Shown here piece by piece: positions 29,996 to 42,258 of a DNA stretch of 64,000 nucleotides. Source of the DNA: Lathyrus oleraceus. Taxonomy: Eukaryota > Streptophyta > Magnoliopsida > Fabales > Fabaceae. The translations under genes and the position numbers were made by a program. Within the stretch, counting starts at the first letter, position 1. The number at the start of each line of letters is the position of its first letter. The notes under the pieces were generated by a model. That model ran no database searches. It had not been told where the DNA came from and saw only the letters and a program-made list of their open reading frames with translations. The stretch spans positions 94,622,944 to 94,686,943 of the forward strand of contig NC_066582.1 of NCBI RefSeq assembly GCF_024323335.1, given 5' to 3'.

Positions 29996-30715
29996 GCTTA
30001 GTTGAAATTTGTCGTTTCACATAAACTTCGCAACCCCAAATCTTCATGTAAGACATATGTGGTCTCTTACCACTCCATATCTCATATGGTGTCTTTTCAA
30101 CCTTTTGGATGGAACACGGTTAAGTGTGTAAGTTGATGTCAACAGCGCATGTCCCCAAAAGGAGTTTGGAAGATCGGCTTGACTCATCATGGATCGGACC
30201 ATGTCCAACAGGGTTCGATTTCTTCTCTCAGATACACCATTCCATTGGGGTGTTCCAGGAGGAGTGAGTTGGGATAGGATCCCACACTCTTTCAGATGAT
30301 CATCAAACTCTAGGCTTAAATACTCACCACCTCGATCTGATCGAAGAGTTTTAATATTCTTACCCAGTTGGTTTTGTACTTCATTCTTGAATTCCTTGAA
30401 CTTTTCAAAGGACTCTGATTTGTGTTTCATTAAATACACATAACCATATCTACTGAAATCATCAGTGAATGTGATGAAGTACTGAAAACCTCCTCTGGCT
30501 GGTATGTTCAGTGGTCCACATACATCAGTATGTATGAGGGCCAAAAGATCATTAGCTCTTTCACCTTTTCCTGTGAATGGAGATTTTGTCATCTTTCCAA
30601 TTAAACAAGATCTGCATGTCTCATATGATTCATAATCAAAAGAGTCCAACAATCCATCTTTATGGAGTTTGGAAATGCGTTTCTCATTTATGTGGCCTAA
30701 TCGACAATGCCAAAG
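29996..30715 (-). pseudogene. pol: Copia integrase with a compensating pair of frameshifts
   Basis: The zinc-binding start is LWHCRLGHINEKRISKLH followed by CRSC. The catalytic core shows HTDVCGPLN, TFTDDFSRYGYVYLM, RSDRGGEY and NGVSERRNRTLLDMVRSMM. After VPSK at about 30105 a shift changes frame, and a G-run (GGGGG) near 29960 shifts it back, so the residues between are garbled although the DNA still matches the family. The TAG at 30716-30718 separates it from protease. It would join cDNA to the host chromosome. Confidence 0.88.
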
Positions 30716-31453
30716 CTAAGTTGGATTTAACTCATTAGGTTTCATCCTTTTAGTATTAATGTTATAAATTGGCACTTCAAGATCAAGGACATATAATCCA
30801 TTGTTTATTTGAGCAGTAGCATAGAATATATCATTCAAATAAATTGAACAACAATTGTTCTTTATTATGAATGAAAAACCGAACTTGTCCAAACAAGAAA
30901 CGGAAATAATATTCCTGCTAATTGCTGGTACATAATAACAGTTCTCTAACTGAATTATTAAACCACTAGGTAAAGTCAATTCATAAGTTCCTACGGCTAA
31001 GGCAGCAACCTTTGCTCCATTGCCAACTCGTAGGTCGACTTCACCTTTTGCCAAATCTCTACTCCTTTTCAGTCCATGCACATTTGTACAAATGTGAGAA
31101 CCGCATCCAGTATCTAATACCCATGATGCAGAAGTAGATAAATTAATTTCAATAACAAAAATACTTGAAGTTGGAGTCTCTACTCCTTTCTTCCTATCTT
31201 CCAGGTACTTTGGGAAGTTCCTCTTCCAGTGTGCGGTCTTACCGCAATGGAAGCATGTGCCTTCCTTTTCTATGCTTCCACTAGGCTTCAAGGCAGCACT
31301 AGTGGGTTTGGGTTTGGCAACTTCCTTGCCTTTCCCTTTATCATGTTTGAGGACAGTCCTCATGTCTCGGTACCAATCTAGAAAATTTGTCCCAGACAAT
31401 TTTTCTTTCTCAGGGTTTGATCGCAATATGTTGTTAGAGGTGTTTGTTGTCAT
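30716..31453 (-). pseudogene. gag: Copia gag (internally deleted) and aspartic protease
   Basis: It starts MTTNTSNNILRSNPEKEKL. The typical opening SGTNFLDWYRDMRTVLKHD jumps straight to KGKGKEVAKPKP, so most of the capsid body is missing in frame. The zinc knuckle CFHCGKTAHWKRNFP has lost its last Cys (F instead). The protease active site is WVLDTGCGSHICT. The frame ends with TAG (30716-30718) before the integrase. Such a gag could not assemble particles by itself. Confidence 0.85.
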
Positions 31454-33218
31454 GGTAATCTACACAAGGATTAATGAAAATATAAGTATCATTGACATAT
31501 TTAATTAGGCCTTTAATTAAACATGCTCCCACTATTTTATTCAAAACAAATGACCCTCATCATTTGATTCGGAAAATCCCGTTGGAAGATTTTCTAGTGG
31601 GTCGAGATCCATATTTCACTTCGTTCTAAGTCCGCGTAGGCGGATTACACAAAACTAGGTTATTTAGGTAGGAACTCCTTCCAATTGTATCTCATACAAC
31701 TCTCGAAAATTTCAGTTGGGTGAATAACTCCTTATTCCAATCCATCATATGGATCATTCCCAACTCTTGCTTCTAAACATATATATAATCTTATTATAAT
31801 TTGTTTAGTTAAGTTTGACCCATTGTTTTAACAGTTGGATATTACAATTATCCCATCGCACCTTACTAATATAGAACATGCACCTCGCGTAGGCGAAACC
31901 TACATTATTCGATACTAGTCTTGATGAGTGTTAAAACTTGGAAAGCTTAAAACTTAATATTTAGTTTTGAGGGAATTGCAATTTTTCTGATCTCACCGGC
32001 TTGTTTATCATATAAACCGTCTCTCACATGCATCAACATACATTCACATGCATCAACATACATACAAACAAAATGAAACAGTTATGGCCCCTAGCGCAAT
32101 TGTTCTCCCAAGCCAATGAGAGAACCTAAGCTAACCTAACAACGATCTAAGCTTCTCCAAGCAAGATCTTCAAGGTTGTCTTCCTTTGGCACTGACTTCT
32201 TTGCTTTCTTCATATCATTACATTACATGAAAGAAACTCGTTTTACATACGAGGGAGTGAGATGAGAAAAGAAGTTACATTTGGAAGATTAAGGGAGAGG
32301 CACGACACGCAGGTCGTATTTTAAAAATCCAAAGCAGAATAAAGGAAAACTAAGGCCATAACCGATCACCACAAGGAAATAATAAACACTTTATTATTAT
32401 TATTAATTCCTTTAATTAATTAAAATCAAATTAAATTTCGACGACCGATCATCACATTTTAATGAACAATTCATTTAAAATTGATGTCGCTTTTCGTATC
32501 AACACTTGACATTTTTAAAGCACTGAGTTAGCCGAATGGGCGAAAATTTCCTTGCGTTTACCGGTTAACCATATGCGTTAACCGGTTAACACTGTTTTGA
32601 AATCTGAAAAAATTGTTTTCTGCCTTGCGTTAACCGGTTAACCAAATGCGTTAACCGGTTAACACTGTTTGAAAATGTCTTGGAAAACTGTTTTCCGCCT
32701 TGCGTTAACCGGTTAACCAAATGCGTTAACCGGTTAACACTGTTTGAAAATCTCAAAAAATTATTTCGCATTCCGTTAACCGGTTAACCATACGCGTTAA
32801 CCGGTTAACACTGTTCTAAAAAATGTTTAGGAAGCACAACTCTTGTGCGTTCAAACCCCAATCGCATAACTCTCTGACAACACAACCCTTGTGCCGTCAC
32901 TAACCCTAATGCACCAATTTCAGACCGTCAAACACGTCTCGATTGTTAATTCAGTATGATTGATCAACACGTCATTGCTTCACCATACTAATGTCGGATC
33001 AAGAAGCAAACGACCATTGATCGCTCAAAGGAAAACAATCATCGAGGTTTTGAATGAACGAAACAAGAACATTATATCGTATATAATGTATTTTGCATCA
33101 GGGTTACATATATCACATATATGTAACTTGATCGATCTCAATTTAACCTTTGATTCATTCTGTTTTAATCATATAATTACATAACAAAAACAGATATCAG
33201 ATTCATGGTTTCGTAAGT
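31454..33218 (-). other. Copia 5' leader
   Basis: About 1.77 kb between PBS and gag without a supported gene. It holds the GTTAACCGGTTAAC palindrome array (32556-32809). The rest is AT-rich, with no coding frame. Confidence 0.7.
32556..32809. repeat. Array of eight GTTAACCGGTTAAC palindromes
   Basis: Copies start at 32556 (one mismatch), 32577, 32629, 32650, 32704, 32725, 32775 and 32796. They come in pairs 21 bp apart, repeated every 71-75 bp with ACTGTTTGAAAAT-like linkers. Each 14-mer is its own reverse complement and holds HpaI-like GTTAAC halves around CCGG. It lies in the transcribed leader. Confidence 0.9.
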
Positions 33219-33231
33219 GGCTCTGGTACCA
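33219..33231 (-). other. Copia primer binding site (initiator tRNA-Met type)
   Basis: On the minus strand TGGTACCAGAGCC follows the 5' LTR by one base. The usual copia PBS is TGGTATCAGAGC, so there is one change. Confidence 0.88.
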
Positions 33232-33232
33232 C

Positions 33233-34595
33233 TGTTGGAGAATAGTCATCTGAGGCGCAGCGGAATTTAAAAATTTCTCCATTTAGTGATCCTTACGAAT
33301 GGGCATGATCAGTGATAGAATCGTTACCTCTTGTGGCGATTCAAACCTTTGGTGCAGATCTCTGATAATGATCAAAACCTTTGATACAGATCCACGGGGC
33401 GATCACGAACGTTGAACAATGACAACGTCTCTACTCAGTCCACACGAACGGATTCCTTCAATCGCAGTGCTAGCTGTTTGTGAATGAAGGCTTTGAGTGA
33501 GAGAAAGAGAGATACGAAATTCCAACTCTTCAGTTGTGTTGTTTTCCCATACAAAGCTTCTGCACAAGAGCTCTATTTATAGAACCACTTGTGTGGGCTT
33601 CAAGCCAAAAAGCCCACTTAAGTGCATTTTGGCCTATATCTCATAATATGCCAAAATCACTTAAGTACTTGGTACCTTACCATATTTCGTATTCTACTTA
33701 AGTACACCGTACCTTACGATGTTCCTTAATTATTCTATCTCTCATCAATCCGTCCTTTGTGTGTGACCCTATAGGTTTTCGCGACGTTGGCAATTATATT
33801 AAATCACGCATTTAACATAATAAACAGTGAGCGGTATCTAGCAACACATCACTGCTACCCAAGTCACGAAAATGTCATGTGATCTGACAAAACCTCCTGT
33901 GATAATAATTATGTGTATAATTACCCCTTTGCCCTTATGTCTATATTGAACACAAGGTATAGACCGTGTCACCCTTGTCCAGTTCAATATTGGGCCCATA
34001 GACATTTATCCTGTTACGCAGGATTGGCAAATTCCATCTAGGACACTCATGTCCCTCAGCATGCTTCGTGGAGTACCCATCAACTGTCTTTATGGTTATC
34101 CAGTTACGGACAACGTTGGATCAACAATAAAGCACTCGACTCTACATCTAGGATCCATAGTGGTTTCAGGTCGAAGAGTGGTATACACTATTATCACCAT
34201 GAGAATAACTTATGACACTTTTGCATAACTTTCTATATAGTATTCTCATAGCGGGTCAATCCGGTATAAATATTACTCCTAATATTCATACCTATGTTTA
34301 AGATTTGATAACTCATTATCCATGATCCATGAGATGTGATCATCAGTCTACAAACATAATAGTCTTAATGCTTTAATGTTATCCCAGTTCACATTAAAGC
34401 TCGACTACGGATACTTTAAGAACAGTGCCCTTATGTTTAATGTGTTCTCATGATTAAGTCACACTTAATACATTAAACGGACTATCTATTCTAGGGACTT
34501 TATTAATCAACCATAATAAAGAAAATGCCTTTTATTATTAATAAATAATTCGATACAAGTACCAAAAATATTGGCCTCTAGGGCTTACACCAACA
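33233..34595 (-). repeat. Copia 5' LTR (right in window)
   Basis: 1363 bp, with the same ends as 26681-28043. Differences noted by eye include positions near 33246, 33260, 33515 and 33541. Confidence 0.95.
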
Positions 34596-35750
34596 TCTGT
34601 TGCATCAAGGAGCGTGATGAGCAATTCATCTTTGATGATGCCTAGTTACGTGGTGATGATGTCCTCGTAATTTAGGTGTATTTGATGTCGCCTGACCTAA
34701 TGGGTCAAGATCATTGATACTATATGGTTTTGGGATAAAAATATTCATGATAGTTCATAACTCCCCCGCCCCTACCCCCTTAAGGCCGGAGTCTCTTAGG
34801 GCGTATTGGTTGAAAAAAAGACATAATAGTTCGCAATCCTCCAACATGAGATGTATTGGGGCGAAGTAGTTGAGAAAAGGCAAAATGGTTCAAAAAATGA
34901 TTGAATAACATTTATGTCTCCTCCATGTTAAAATCTACATTAACTTCTCTTAATATATCAGTTTTTATTTCAAAAAACTTAAAGATGAAACTTACACATA
35001 CAAAAGAAAGAGAGGTATAATAGATTCATTTTAATATGATCAAAATCCTAATAGATAGATTTTTGTATTATTTTTTAATAATATCATTAAATATAAGAGT
35101 TTTGGTGAATGCTTGAGACCTAAAACTATCCTCCTTTTTTAATGTCTTATATTCGAATTCTGATAGGTACTAATTTTTTTTTTTGTTTTATGTTGGACAA
35201 ATCCATACAAAGTTTGTTCATACTTTAATTGATTTCTCCTCTAGTGGACAGTAAAATTGATTTTTAGATTAACCGATCCTAGAGCCGAATATCAAAATTT
35301 CAAAAATAAAAACAATACAAAATAAAATAAAAAGATTGAACCAATTAATTAGTAAAGTTGATATTCCTATTCTTTTATTAAATGATAAAAAATTCATATT
35401 TTTGTTTAGTTTCTTATTTTCTATGTATGTCCAATTCTATTAGCAGTTAATAAATCAAATAGAATTTTATAAAATTATCATATTTGGTCGTTTGTTTTTT
35501 TGACAAATTAAACACATTATTAAATCAGAAGGTTAAATTCTTACCATTTAATTTACACGTCAATGTATTAGTTTTATTTTCTATAAAATTTAATAAAAAT
35601 AACTAATTAAAAAATGTTTAAAAAAGCAACATAATAACGAGAATTATTTTGATTGCGTGAGCGTGAGGACACATGGCCTCACATGTATTAGTGAAGCTAC
35701 TACTTGATGGATACGAATTTGGACTGAGCGGCCTTTGATGTTTTTCTTTT
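34596..35750. other. Intergenic DNA right of the copia element
   Basis: AT-rich with two GGGCGTATTGGTTG/GGGGCGAAGTAGTTG-like blocks near 34800 and 34860. No gene, LTR end or TIR was assigned. Confidence 0.4.
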
Positions 35751-36237
35751 GAAAATTTCTTAATGCATCATATATGTTTCTTACGTATCATGCGAATTTT
35801 CTAAAATGTCTCCAGTTTTTAGAGATGCATCTTCAGACACACCAAATTTTGATTAAACGTTAAAATATTTCGGAAATGCATCTTCGTAACAATTTTAAAA
35901 TGTATATTATGGCCCACACTCAGAAGTCATTCTACAATTTAAAATATTTCGAAGATGCATCTCCATTTATTTTGCAAAGATGTATCTCTGTAACTTATCA
36001 GAACATACTGTTCATGCTATGTTTTGTTTATGTTTTCTCTAATGAAGATTTAAACCATACAAGAGATATGCAAAAAATGGCGTACATAAGTAAAGATGGT
36101 CCAAATATGACATATATAAATAAAAGACTAATAAATGTCAAAAAAGTCGAGAACAACAATAAAGTAGCATGATGTAAAAATAAAATACAATTCATAGTAC
36201 TACTACTATATACTAATGTACTATTGTATATGTCTGA

Positions 36238-37769
36238 CTACATCGTCTCTACCTCCTCTGCCAGCTCTGCCTCCTCGGCCATCAATCCCCCTGTTCTCCG
36301 GTACATCAATGTCCTATGTGCCTCCATCATGATAGCATCTAGGACATACCTCACATCATACTCATCAGGAAAGATACATATGTCAATGCCTGCCTACACA
36401 ATCTCCACAATACGACTACATCTAGGCAAGACATCCTCAGCATGATCTAACTGTGTCTGCTCCTCCTCTAGTATCTCTTGATGAGCTGGCATAGGTGCGT
36501 CTCCTGGAGTAGTATTCACCATGTACAAATGTGACACCTTGAAGAACCATTTGATATACCCTTGGATATAGCTAAAGTCGTTCACGACTATGATACTCCG
36601 TGCCTCCTCCGGTACCGCATGACTCTCATAATCATCAAACATGTCATATATCTGCCTACATGTCAAAACGGAAGGTACAGAGACAACAGGGTGTCTGGGA
36701 ATGGTCTGAGTGTAGCCAAACTGCCGCATGATACGCTCGGGCAGATGAGGAGCAATGAGACGTGATCTGTAGGACAACCATCCAAAGTATATCACTATCT
36801 CATCAAATGGTCGCGTCTGAATGTGATCGACATATTTGTTTAAGTGCATGTCTTCTACAAGTATTCAAACCTATCATGAGCACCCTCCTATCCAACTCCT
36901 CATTCACCTCATATGGGTCAGCCCCCAAATAGTCTACCATCATCTGATGCGCCTCGTCTTTGGTAATCCTCTCATAATGTAGGAGTCTCCCCCTGATCGG
37001 AAGATGTAGCAAACACGAGACATCATCGAGTGCAATAGACATCTCATAAAGCAGAAGATAAAATGACGAGATCTTTGAGTGTCATCTCTCTACGAATGCA
37101 TTAAGCATCATGTGGTTAACCATAATATAATTGGTCATACATAAGTTCTTCGGGCCAGATAAGGACAAAACCCCCTGAAACCAATCCTCATTCGGCTGAG
37201 GCAAGCCAGTAATCTTCTGCCTGTGGTTAATAAACTTCTGCAGATCACGTTTCTAGAAAAAATTAAAAATCAATGTCACACATTTGTCAATTAAAATTAA
37301 CGTAAATAAAAAAGAATGAATCCAACTAATGCTACCTCTCATCCCATGTATATCTGGCAGTATGGTCTGGATACAAAGTCAATAATGACAAATCAATAGG
37401 GCCTCCTCCAAATTCCTCTGGCTCAACACCCGCAATAGCCTCACTCTTCGAAGGTAGCACTAGATCAACAACATCAGTAGTAGGAGGTGACGCAGATTCA
37501 AAAGTATCTACAACAAGAGGTGGCACTGGTGAATCAGGTACCTGGCGCCTGCGGGAGAATGGAATGAGTGTTGCGTCAGATGGTAAATTTCGTCTCTTAT
37601 GGGAAGAAGAAGATGAAGTGGCATGAGGAGAAGCGCGGGCCCCAGAAGTAGATGGCTCTGCATGACGAGAGGGACTATGAGCCTTTAGAACCTTCTAACT
37701 CTTCTCCCGCATCACTAATGTGTGCTGAGCAACCCTTATGTGCCTCAGTCTATCGTGTGTATCAACCAT
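36238..37769 (-). pseudogene. Plant mobile domain (MAIN/MAIL1-like) pseudogene
   Basis: It reads from ATG 37769 (MVDTHDRLRHIRVAQ) to TAG 36238. The N-terminal exon has GGPIDLSLLTLYPDHTARY (about 37350-37410). A possible 83-bp GT-AG intron spans 37253-37335, though the frame is not kept exactly across it. The next exon reads RDLQKFINHRQKITGLPQPN, LSLSGPKNLCMTNYIMVNHM, MSIALDDVSCLLHLPIRGRL, then FDEIVIYFGWLSYRSRLIAP, LPERIMRQFGYTQTIPRHPV. These are hallmarks of the plant mobile domain (PF10536 type), often mis-annotated as phosphatase 7 long form. Stops lie near 37690, 37087 and 36394, and frame changes near 36850. Host MAIN/MAIL1 proteins act in transcription and silencing; the TE-borne version's role is not known. 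Confidence 0.8.
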
Positions 37770-37853
37770 TATGTATGCAAGTTAAAGTAAAGCAGGCAAT
37801 TGGTGAGACAAACACCACCACAAGCAAGAAAATAAAAAAATTACTAGGAAAAC

Positions 37854-37925
37854 TTCGGAGATGCATCTCCGAAATCTGAGAAACTAAAACGCTGAAAAAT
37901 TTCGGAGATGCATCTCCGAAATTTT
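37854..37925. repeat. Two perfect palindromes around GAGATGCATCTC
   Basis: A 20-bp perfect palindrome, TTCGGAGATGCATCTCCGAA, is at 37854-37873, and a 30-bp perfect palindrome with the same core is at 37896-37925. Related copies lie at about 35821, 35868, 35947, 35978, 38307 and 38360, on both sides of the plant-mobile-domain gene. They may be transposase-binding subterminal repeats. Confidence 0.85.
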
Positions 37926-38420
37926 CTGCAACTCAGAAGCTCGTCAATGGCGTCAATGTACCCCATGCAATCCCAAAAAAACATGCCTTGATCATCTTTT
38001 TCAGCCAACAAACGTCTAATACACTATGTCTAAACTATCTTAAATGCTATTTCTACTCATTTCTAATCTTAATCTTCGATTTCTACTCATTTACACAAAA
38101 ATTCAAAAATCTATCAAAAAAACTCAAAAAAGTTACAAGAAAGTGATGTTTCTGATGTTACATATGTTTATTAAAATTCCCTTGAGCCTTGTTGATTGAG
38201 TTTTGACTTGGTGTTGAGAAAAAAATTGAGAGAGTTTGAAGTTGAGTTTGAGTAAAATGAAAAATAAGGAAGGAGAATGGTCTGACGCGATTTAACCTCC
38301 AAAATATTTTGGAGATGCATCTCTGACATATTTTAACATTAACTGAGTTTTTGATGTGTCCGAAGACGTACCTCCGAAATCTAAGAGCATTAATGTTTTT
38401 TTTCGTGGTGGCTAAGAAAT

Positions 38421-40829
38421 TTATGGAATGAGTTAAGAATTTTATTTTTTTTAAGAAAAAACTATTCCTTCCTACTATTGAGGAAAACCAATCCTTTTAT
38501 TTTCACATTCGAGTGAAGTAGTTGGAATAAAATCAGTGCTCCACCGAACAATTTAGCCAACAAATTAGACTTATAAATATCTAAAATCTTAAAATTTAAA
38601 AAAAAAATCATTTACTATTCAAATATTCAAATACCTAAAACCCTCTTGCTAATTATTTTTCTACAACTACAATGTGTAAATGAAGAACATATATTCTGAA
38701 AAACTTAAATTTATCGTGTGAAAACAAGCCATGCTTTTTTTTATAGATGTCATACTTAATTTAACGAACATATAAGTTATATACATTTAAATATAAAATA
38801 ATATTTATTTCATTTATCATGAATTTTGATTTATTATTTTTTAATTAAAATTAACTATGGTATAACATTTAAAATATTCCCCTATGGATTATAAAATACG
38901 TAGCTATTTCTTTTTAAAATAAAAAATATATAAATTGCTTAACGTGTTTGTTCCTTTGTTCCTTTCTATCTTCCTTTTTTTGACACAAACGTGATTTTCC
39001 ATCTCTTTTACTTGTTGGAAGCGTTTCTCATCTTCAAAGATGAACTTGACATTTTGCCTAAATAAATAAAAAGAGATGAACTTAACATAATAAAGAATCT
39101 TTAGTGTCACAAACATTTGCATTTACGCAACTTATTACAACCTAGTTTTTTACTGGAGTTCTATGTGTCTACTACCTCTTCATAAACAAGTATGTTATAT
39201 TCTCTCTTTATCCAATTTTGTAATTGTTAAAAATTGTGTTACAAAGTACAATGTATCACAAAAAAATGTGTTACGCTATTTGAATTAATTAACTATATTA
39301 TAAGTTTTGGTATTCATTTGAAAACCTTGACATTTATGTCACAGTTAGCGTGCAGTATTTTTAAAAACTTATACAATTACATTTTATCTAAACGTGAGTG
39401 AGGCATTCTGAACAAGGCGTTTGGATGTAAAAGTGAGAATATTTTAAAATTGATTGCTTTAAGGGTTTTATAATCTTTAAAAGTTATTTAGAGTTTTAGA
39501 AACACTTTAAAAAATTGGAAATTGTGTAATTCATGTCTTCTCTAAAATTTAAATTTTAAAATTTAAAATTGTTTTAAATATATATTTTTAAAAAATGTCT
39601 GTTATAAAAATCATTTTATATAAAAATTTTAAAATAATTATTTAAAATATCAAGCAAGGTGTTATAAAAAATATTTAGCTTTACAAAACCAAAAGGTTTC
39701 ACTTGTCTTAATATAAAATAACATTTCATTAAACAGTTGCTTATTCAAGCCTTGCTCATACTAATCTCGAATTATACTACATCACCATATAGTCTAAAAT
39801 TTAATAACTATTTATCTCATAGAAATAGAACACAAAATTAAAAATGAATTATGAAAAAATAATACATAGTAATTAACCAAAATATTTGGGATCACGAGAA
39901 TTCGCAAAATTGTTCACAAAATGGATGAGATAAAAATTAGCAAAAACGAATATGGATACGAATTCAAATAATTATTTACAAAAATAAATAAATATGAATA
40001 TCTTGATATCTCCGTATCTTATACTCGTACAATATATATTTATATAAAAATATATATTTATCAATCTTAAAAAATATATAAATAAACTATTATGTATTTA
40101 ATATAAATATTTATTTATTTCAACATTAAATTTTTTTAAAACATAAAAATACGGATAATAGATTATAGAATACGAATAATGATACTAATTTTAACTAGAT
40201 AGTATAATACCTGTTCAAACCTTGTCCATTATCATTCATCCCTAAACAATACTTGCATCTATTATTGATATTTATGTGTCGCAGCCTCCTATTCACCTGC
40301 TTCTACTCTAACAGTCTTCAATTATTACTACTGCTATCTGCTATACTACCTAATTGTACTCATGTACATTCAGTAAGCATGATCTATCCTTTGATTGAAC
40401 GCTTAATTATAGCCAAGTTGAAACAATAAATTTATTGTTAATCCTAAGCACTCCAAAGGTATTTCTACTAATCTAACTTTTTATAATATGATTTGCTGGT
40501 AATTTACTTATTAAAAGTATTTTGGAGCTATACGTGTCATACTAGGTCATAAGGATAAATCTAAGGGAGGGCCCCAAAACAAGCAAAATTGGGTGTTCTC
40601 GGCTCTAACTAATACTTGTTTATTTTTAAAAAGTGTTAATGTTAACAACACTAGCTGAATAACTCATTTGTATTTGGTTAGAGACACAATAAGTTACTTC
40701 TTCGAATAAATTCAATGTGTTTTTTTGGTTTGAAGTGCGCTTCTTTTATGAGACAAGGGAGATATATACGATTAAATGTTATTCAATTGTCATAAGAGTC
40801 AAATATTTGATCATTATTACATTTAAGAG
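38421..40829. other. Very AT-rich intergenic stretch
   Basis: About 2.4 kb with no supported gene. Short frames are low-complexity. I see no LTR, TIR or RNA gene. Confidence 0.5.
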
Positions 40830-41690
40830 ACATGTCTAAACTTGTTGATGTCACGTTATAAATATCCATAAAGGTATCTCGACCTTGGAGTGACTTATAT
40901 GACGCATAGGTTTGTTGAAGGATCCAATTTGTCTCACGCTTACACCCTGACCATTACCCTTGAACTTATCGGTTAATTCTAGAACGTATACAATCTCCCC
41001 AGCATGAGGACTGAAGGGCGAAGTGCTTAAGAATAAAGTTGTCGGATTAATCCAACTATGTTACCCGCCGAAGCTCCTAATTATATTTCCGCCAATTCAT
41101 GATGTACACAGTCCCCCCAAACATGAGACCTGAAGAGGCGAATTGCTTAAGAATAAAGTTGGCGTGCTAATCCAACTATCTGGTACTATCTGTTATTTTA
41201 ATCAAGTATGTGTGAAATGTTTTTCTTTTGTTTCTTTGTTTTTCATGTTTGCTTGCACACTTGTTTTCATGACATATGATTTGAGAACTGTTTATTCTTT
41301 TCGTATCTTCTTGATATGGTGATTGACGCCCCATGTGGAGGTCTTGGGTTAGAAAGCTCAAAAAGCCCAGTGAATTCCGATCAATGCCCCCTATGGGGGT
41401 CTTGGATTAGATAACTCGAAGAGTCGAGTGAGTTTAAGTCAATACCCCCTATGGAGGTCTTGGGTTAGATAATTGTGAGAGCTTTATGCATTCCAGCTCA
41501 TACTTCATTGATACCTGAAAAATAATTTTACTGAAACGACAAGGGTGCCTCATTAAAAACCACTACCCTTGCAGGAGAAACGATTGATATCATAAGACGC
41601 TATTTATTAAAGACTATCAAAGTACATTTTTACAAGTTATTCTCCTGAAAGTATTCTTAATTAAAATAGTGCCTTAAGCTTGTCGTGTTC
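40830..41690 (-). repeat. Probable LTR/3' end of a decayed Ty3/gypsy element
   Basis: It lies downstream of an integrase end on the minus strand. It contains GTGCCTCATTAAAAACC, typical of legume gypsy LTRs. It also has two diverged ~115-bp copies around CTTAAGAATAAAGTTG (about 40975 and 41090) and three copies of an ATGGRGGTCTTGGGTTAGA block (about 41333-41470). The limits are approximate. Confidence 0.4.
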
Positions 41691-42258
41691 CAGGTCCGGG
41701 TAACTACCTTTACTTCTAGGCTATCTAGCTTATACGCCCTATGTAATAGCTTCTGAAGTATCATATACGGTCCCTCCCAATTGCGGTGTAGTTTTCCTTT
41801 TCTCGCTGGAACTACCACCTATTTCAACACTAGGTCACCTTTTTCTATTGCCCTTAGCCACACGTTGGTGTTGTATCTCCTTTCAGCCATTTGTTTCGCT
41901 GTGTATTTTAGATGTGAGATGTTTCCTGGACTTCTTTGAGCAAGTATACAATGCTTCCCAACTTGGTTTGGTTGTCCACTTCATTGAACTTCTCTCATCG
42001 CCATGTAGAGGTGTTGATTTATGCCGGAAGCATGGATTCAGATACGTAAACCATCTTTAAAATGGTCTCTTTAGTTGATGAATATGGGGTTGTATGGTTA
42101 GACCACAACACTTCGTAGATCTGTTAAGCCTACAAACCCTTGGTTTCAGCTAACTTTTTCTTCATACCTAACATAACGACTTTATTGGAGGCTTTAGCTT
42201 TCCCTTTTGTCTAGGGATGTTCAACTGATATGAACTTCGTATGGATTCCCAAATTTGC
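41691..42258 (-). pseudogene. C-terminal integrase fragment of a Ty3/gypsy element
   Basis: On the minus strand the reading gives NLGIHTKFISVEHPQ, KKKLAETKGL, YEVLWSNHTTPYSSTKETI, SESMLPA, then VVVPARKGKLHRNWEGPYMI and YKLDSLEVKVVTRTWN. This is the end of an integrase with its C-terminal DNA-binding region. Many stops and several shifts show it is old. It is cut at 42258, shortly before the Athila-2 LTR. Confidence 0.75.

Larger units (their letters stand above)
26681..34595 (-). mobile_element. Complete Ty1/copia element, Angela-like (Tork clade), 7915 bp
   Basis: Two 1363-bp LTRs (TGTTGG...CCAACA) are flanked by a perfect duplication TCTGT (26676-26680 and 34596-34600). The coding strand is minus: PBS at 33219-33231, gag/protease, integrase, RT-RNaseH, PPT at about 28044-28056. 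Integrase lies before RT, which defines copia. By eye the LTRs differ at about nine positions (about 0.7 percent), so insertion is recent. Gag is internally deleted and pol is interrupted, so it was probably mobilised in trans. The Angela assignment rests on LTR size, the TGTTGG end and RNase H residues, and is less certain than copia. Confidence 0.93.
35750..38420 (-). mobile_element. Probable Mutator-like element carrying a plant mobile domain gene
   Basis: A decayed plant-mobile-domain gene (36238-37769) lies between long imperfect inverted repeats. The left end, 35821-35885, matches the reverse complement of 38310-38385: CTTCRGACACAYCAAA, then GTTAAAATATKTCRGARATGCATCTYC. GAGATGCATCTC palindromes are concentrated at both ends. 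Long TIRs fit Mutator-like elements, some of which carry such genes. The outer limits and the 9-bp TSD could not be fixed. Confidence 0.5.

Noticed and set aside
32556..32809. CRISPR-like spacing of palindromes
   Set aside because: The linkers are themselves repeated, spacing alternates 21 and about 52 bp, and the array lies in the leader of a copia element.
36238..37769. Serine/threonine phosphatase 7 long-form gene
   Set aside because: Only the plant mobile domain part is present; there are no phosphatase metal-binding motifs, and the frame is broken.
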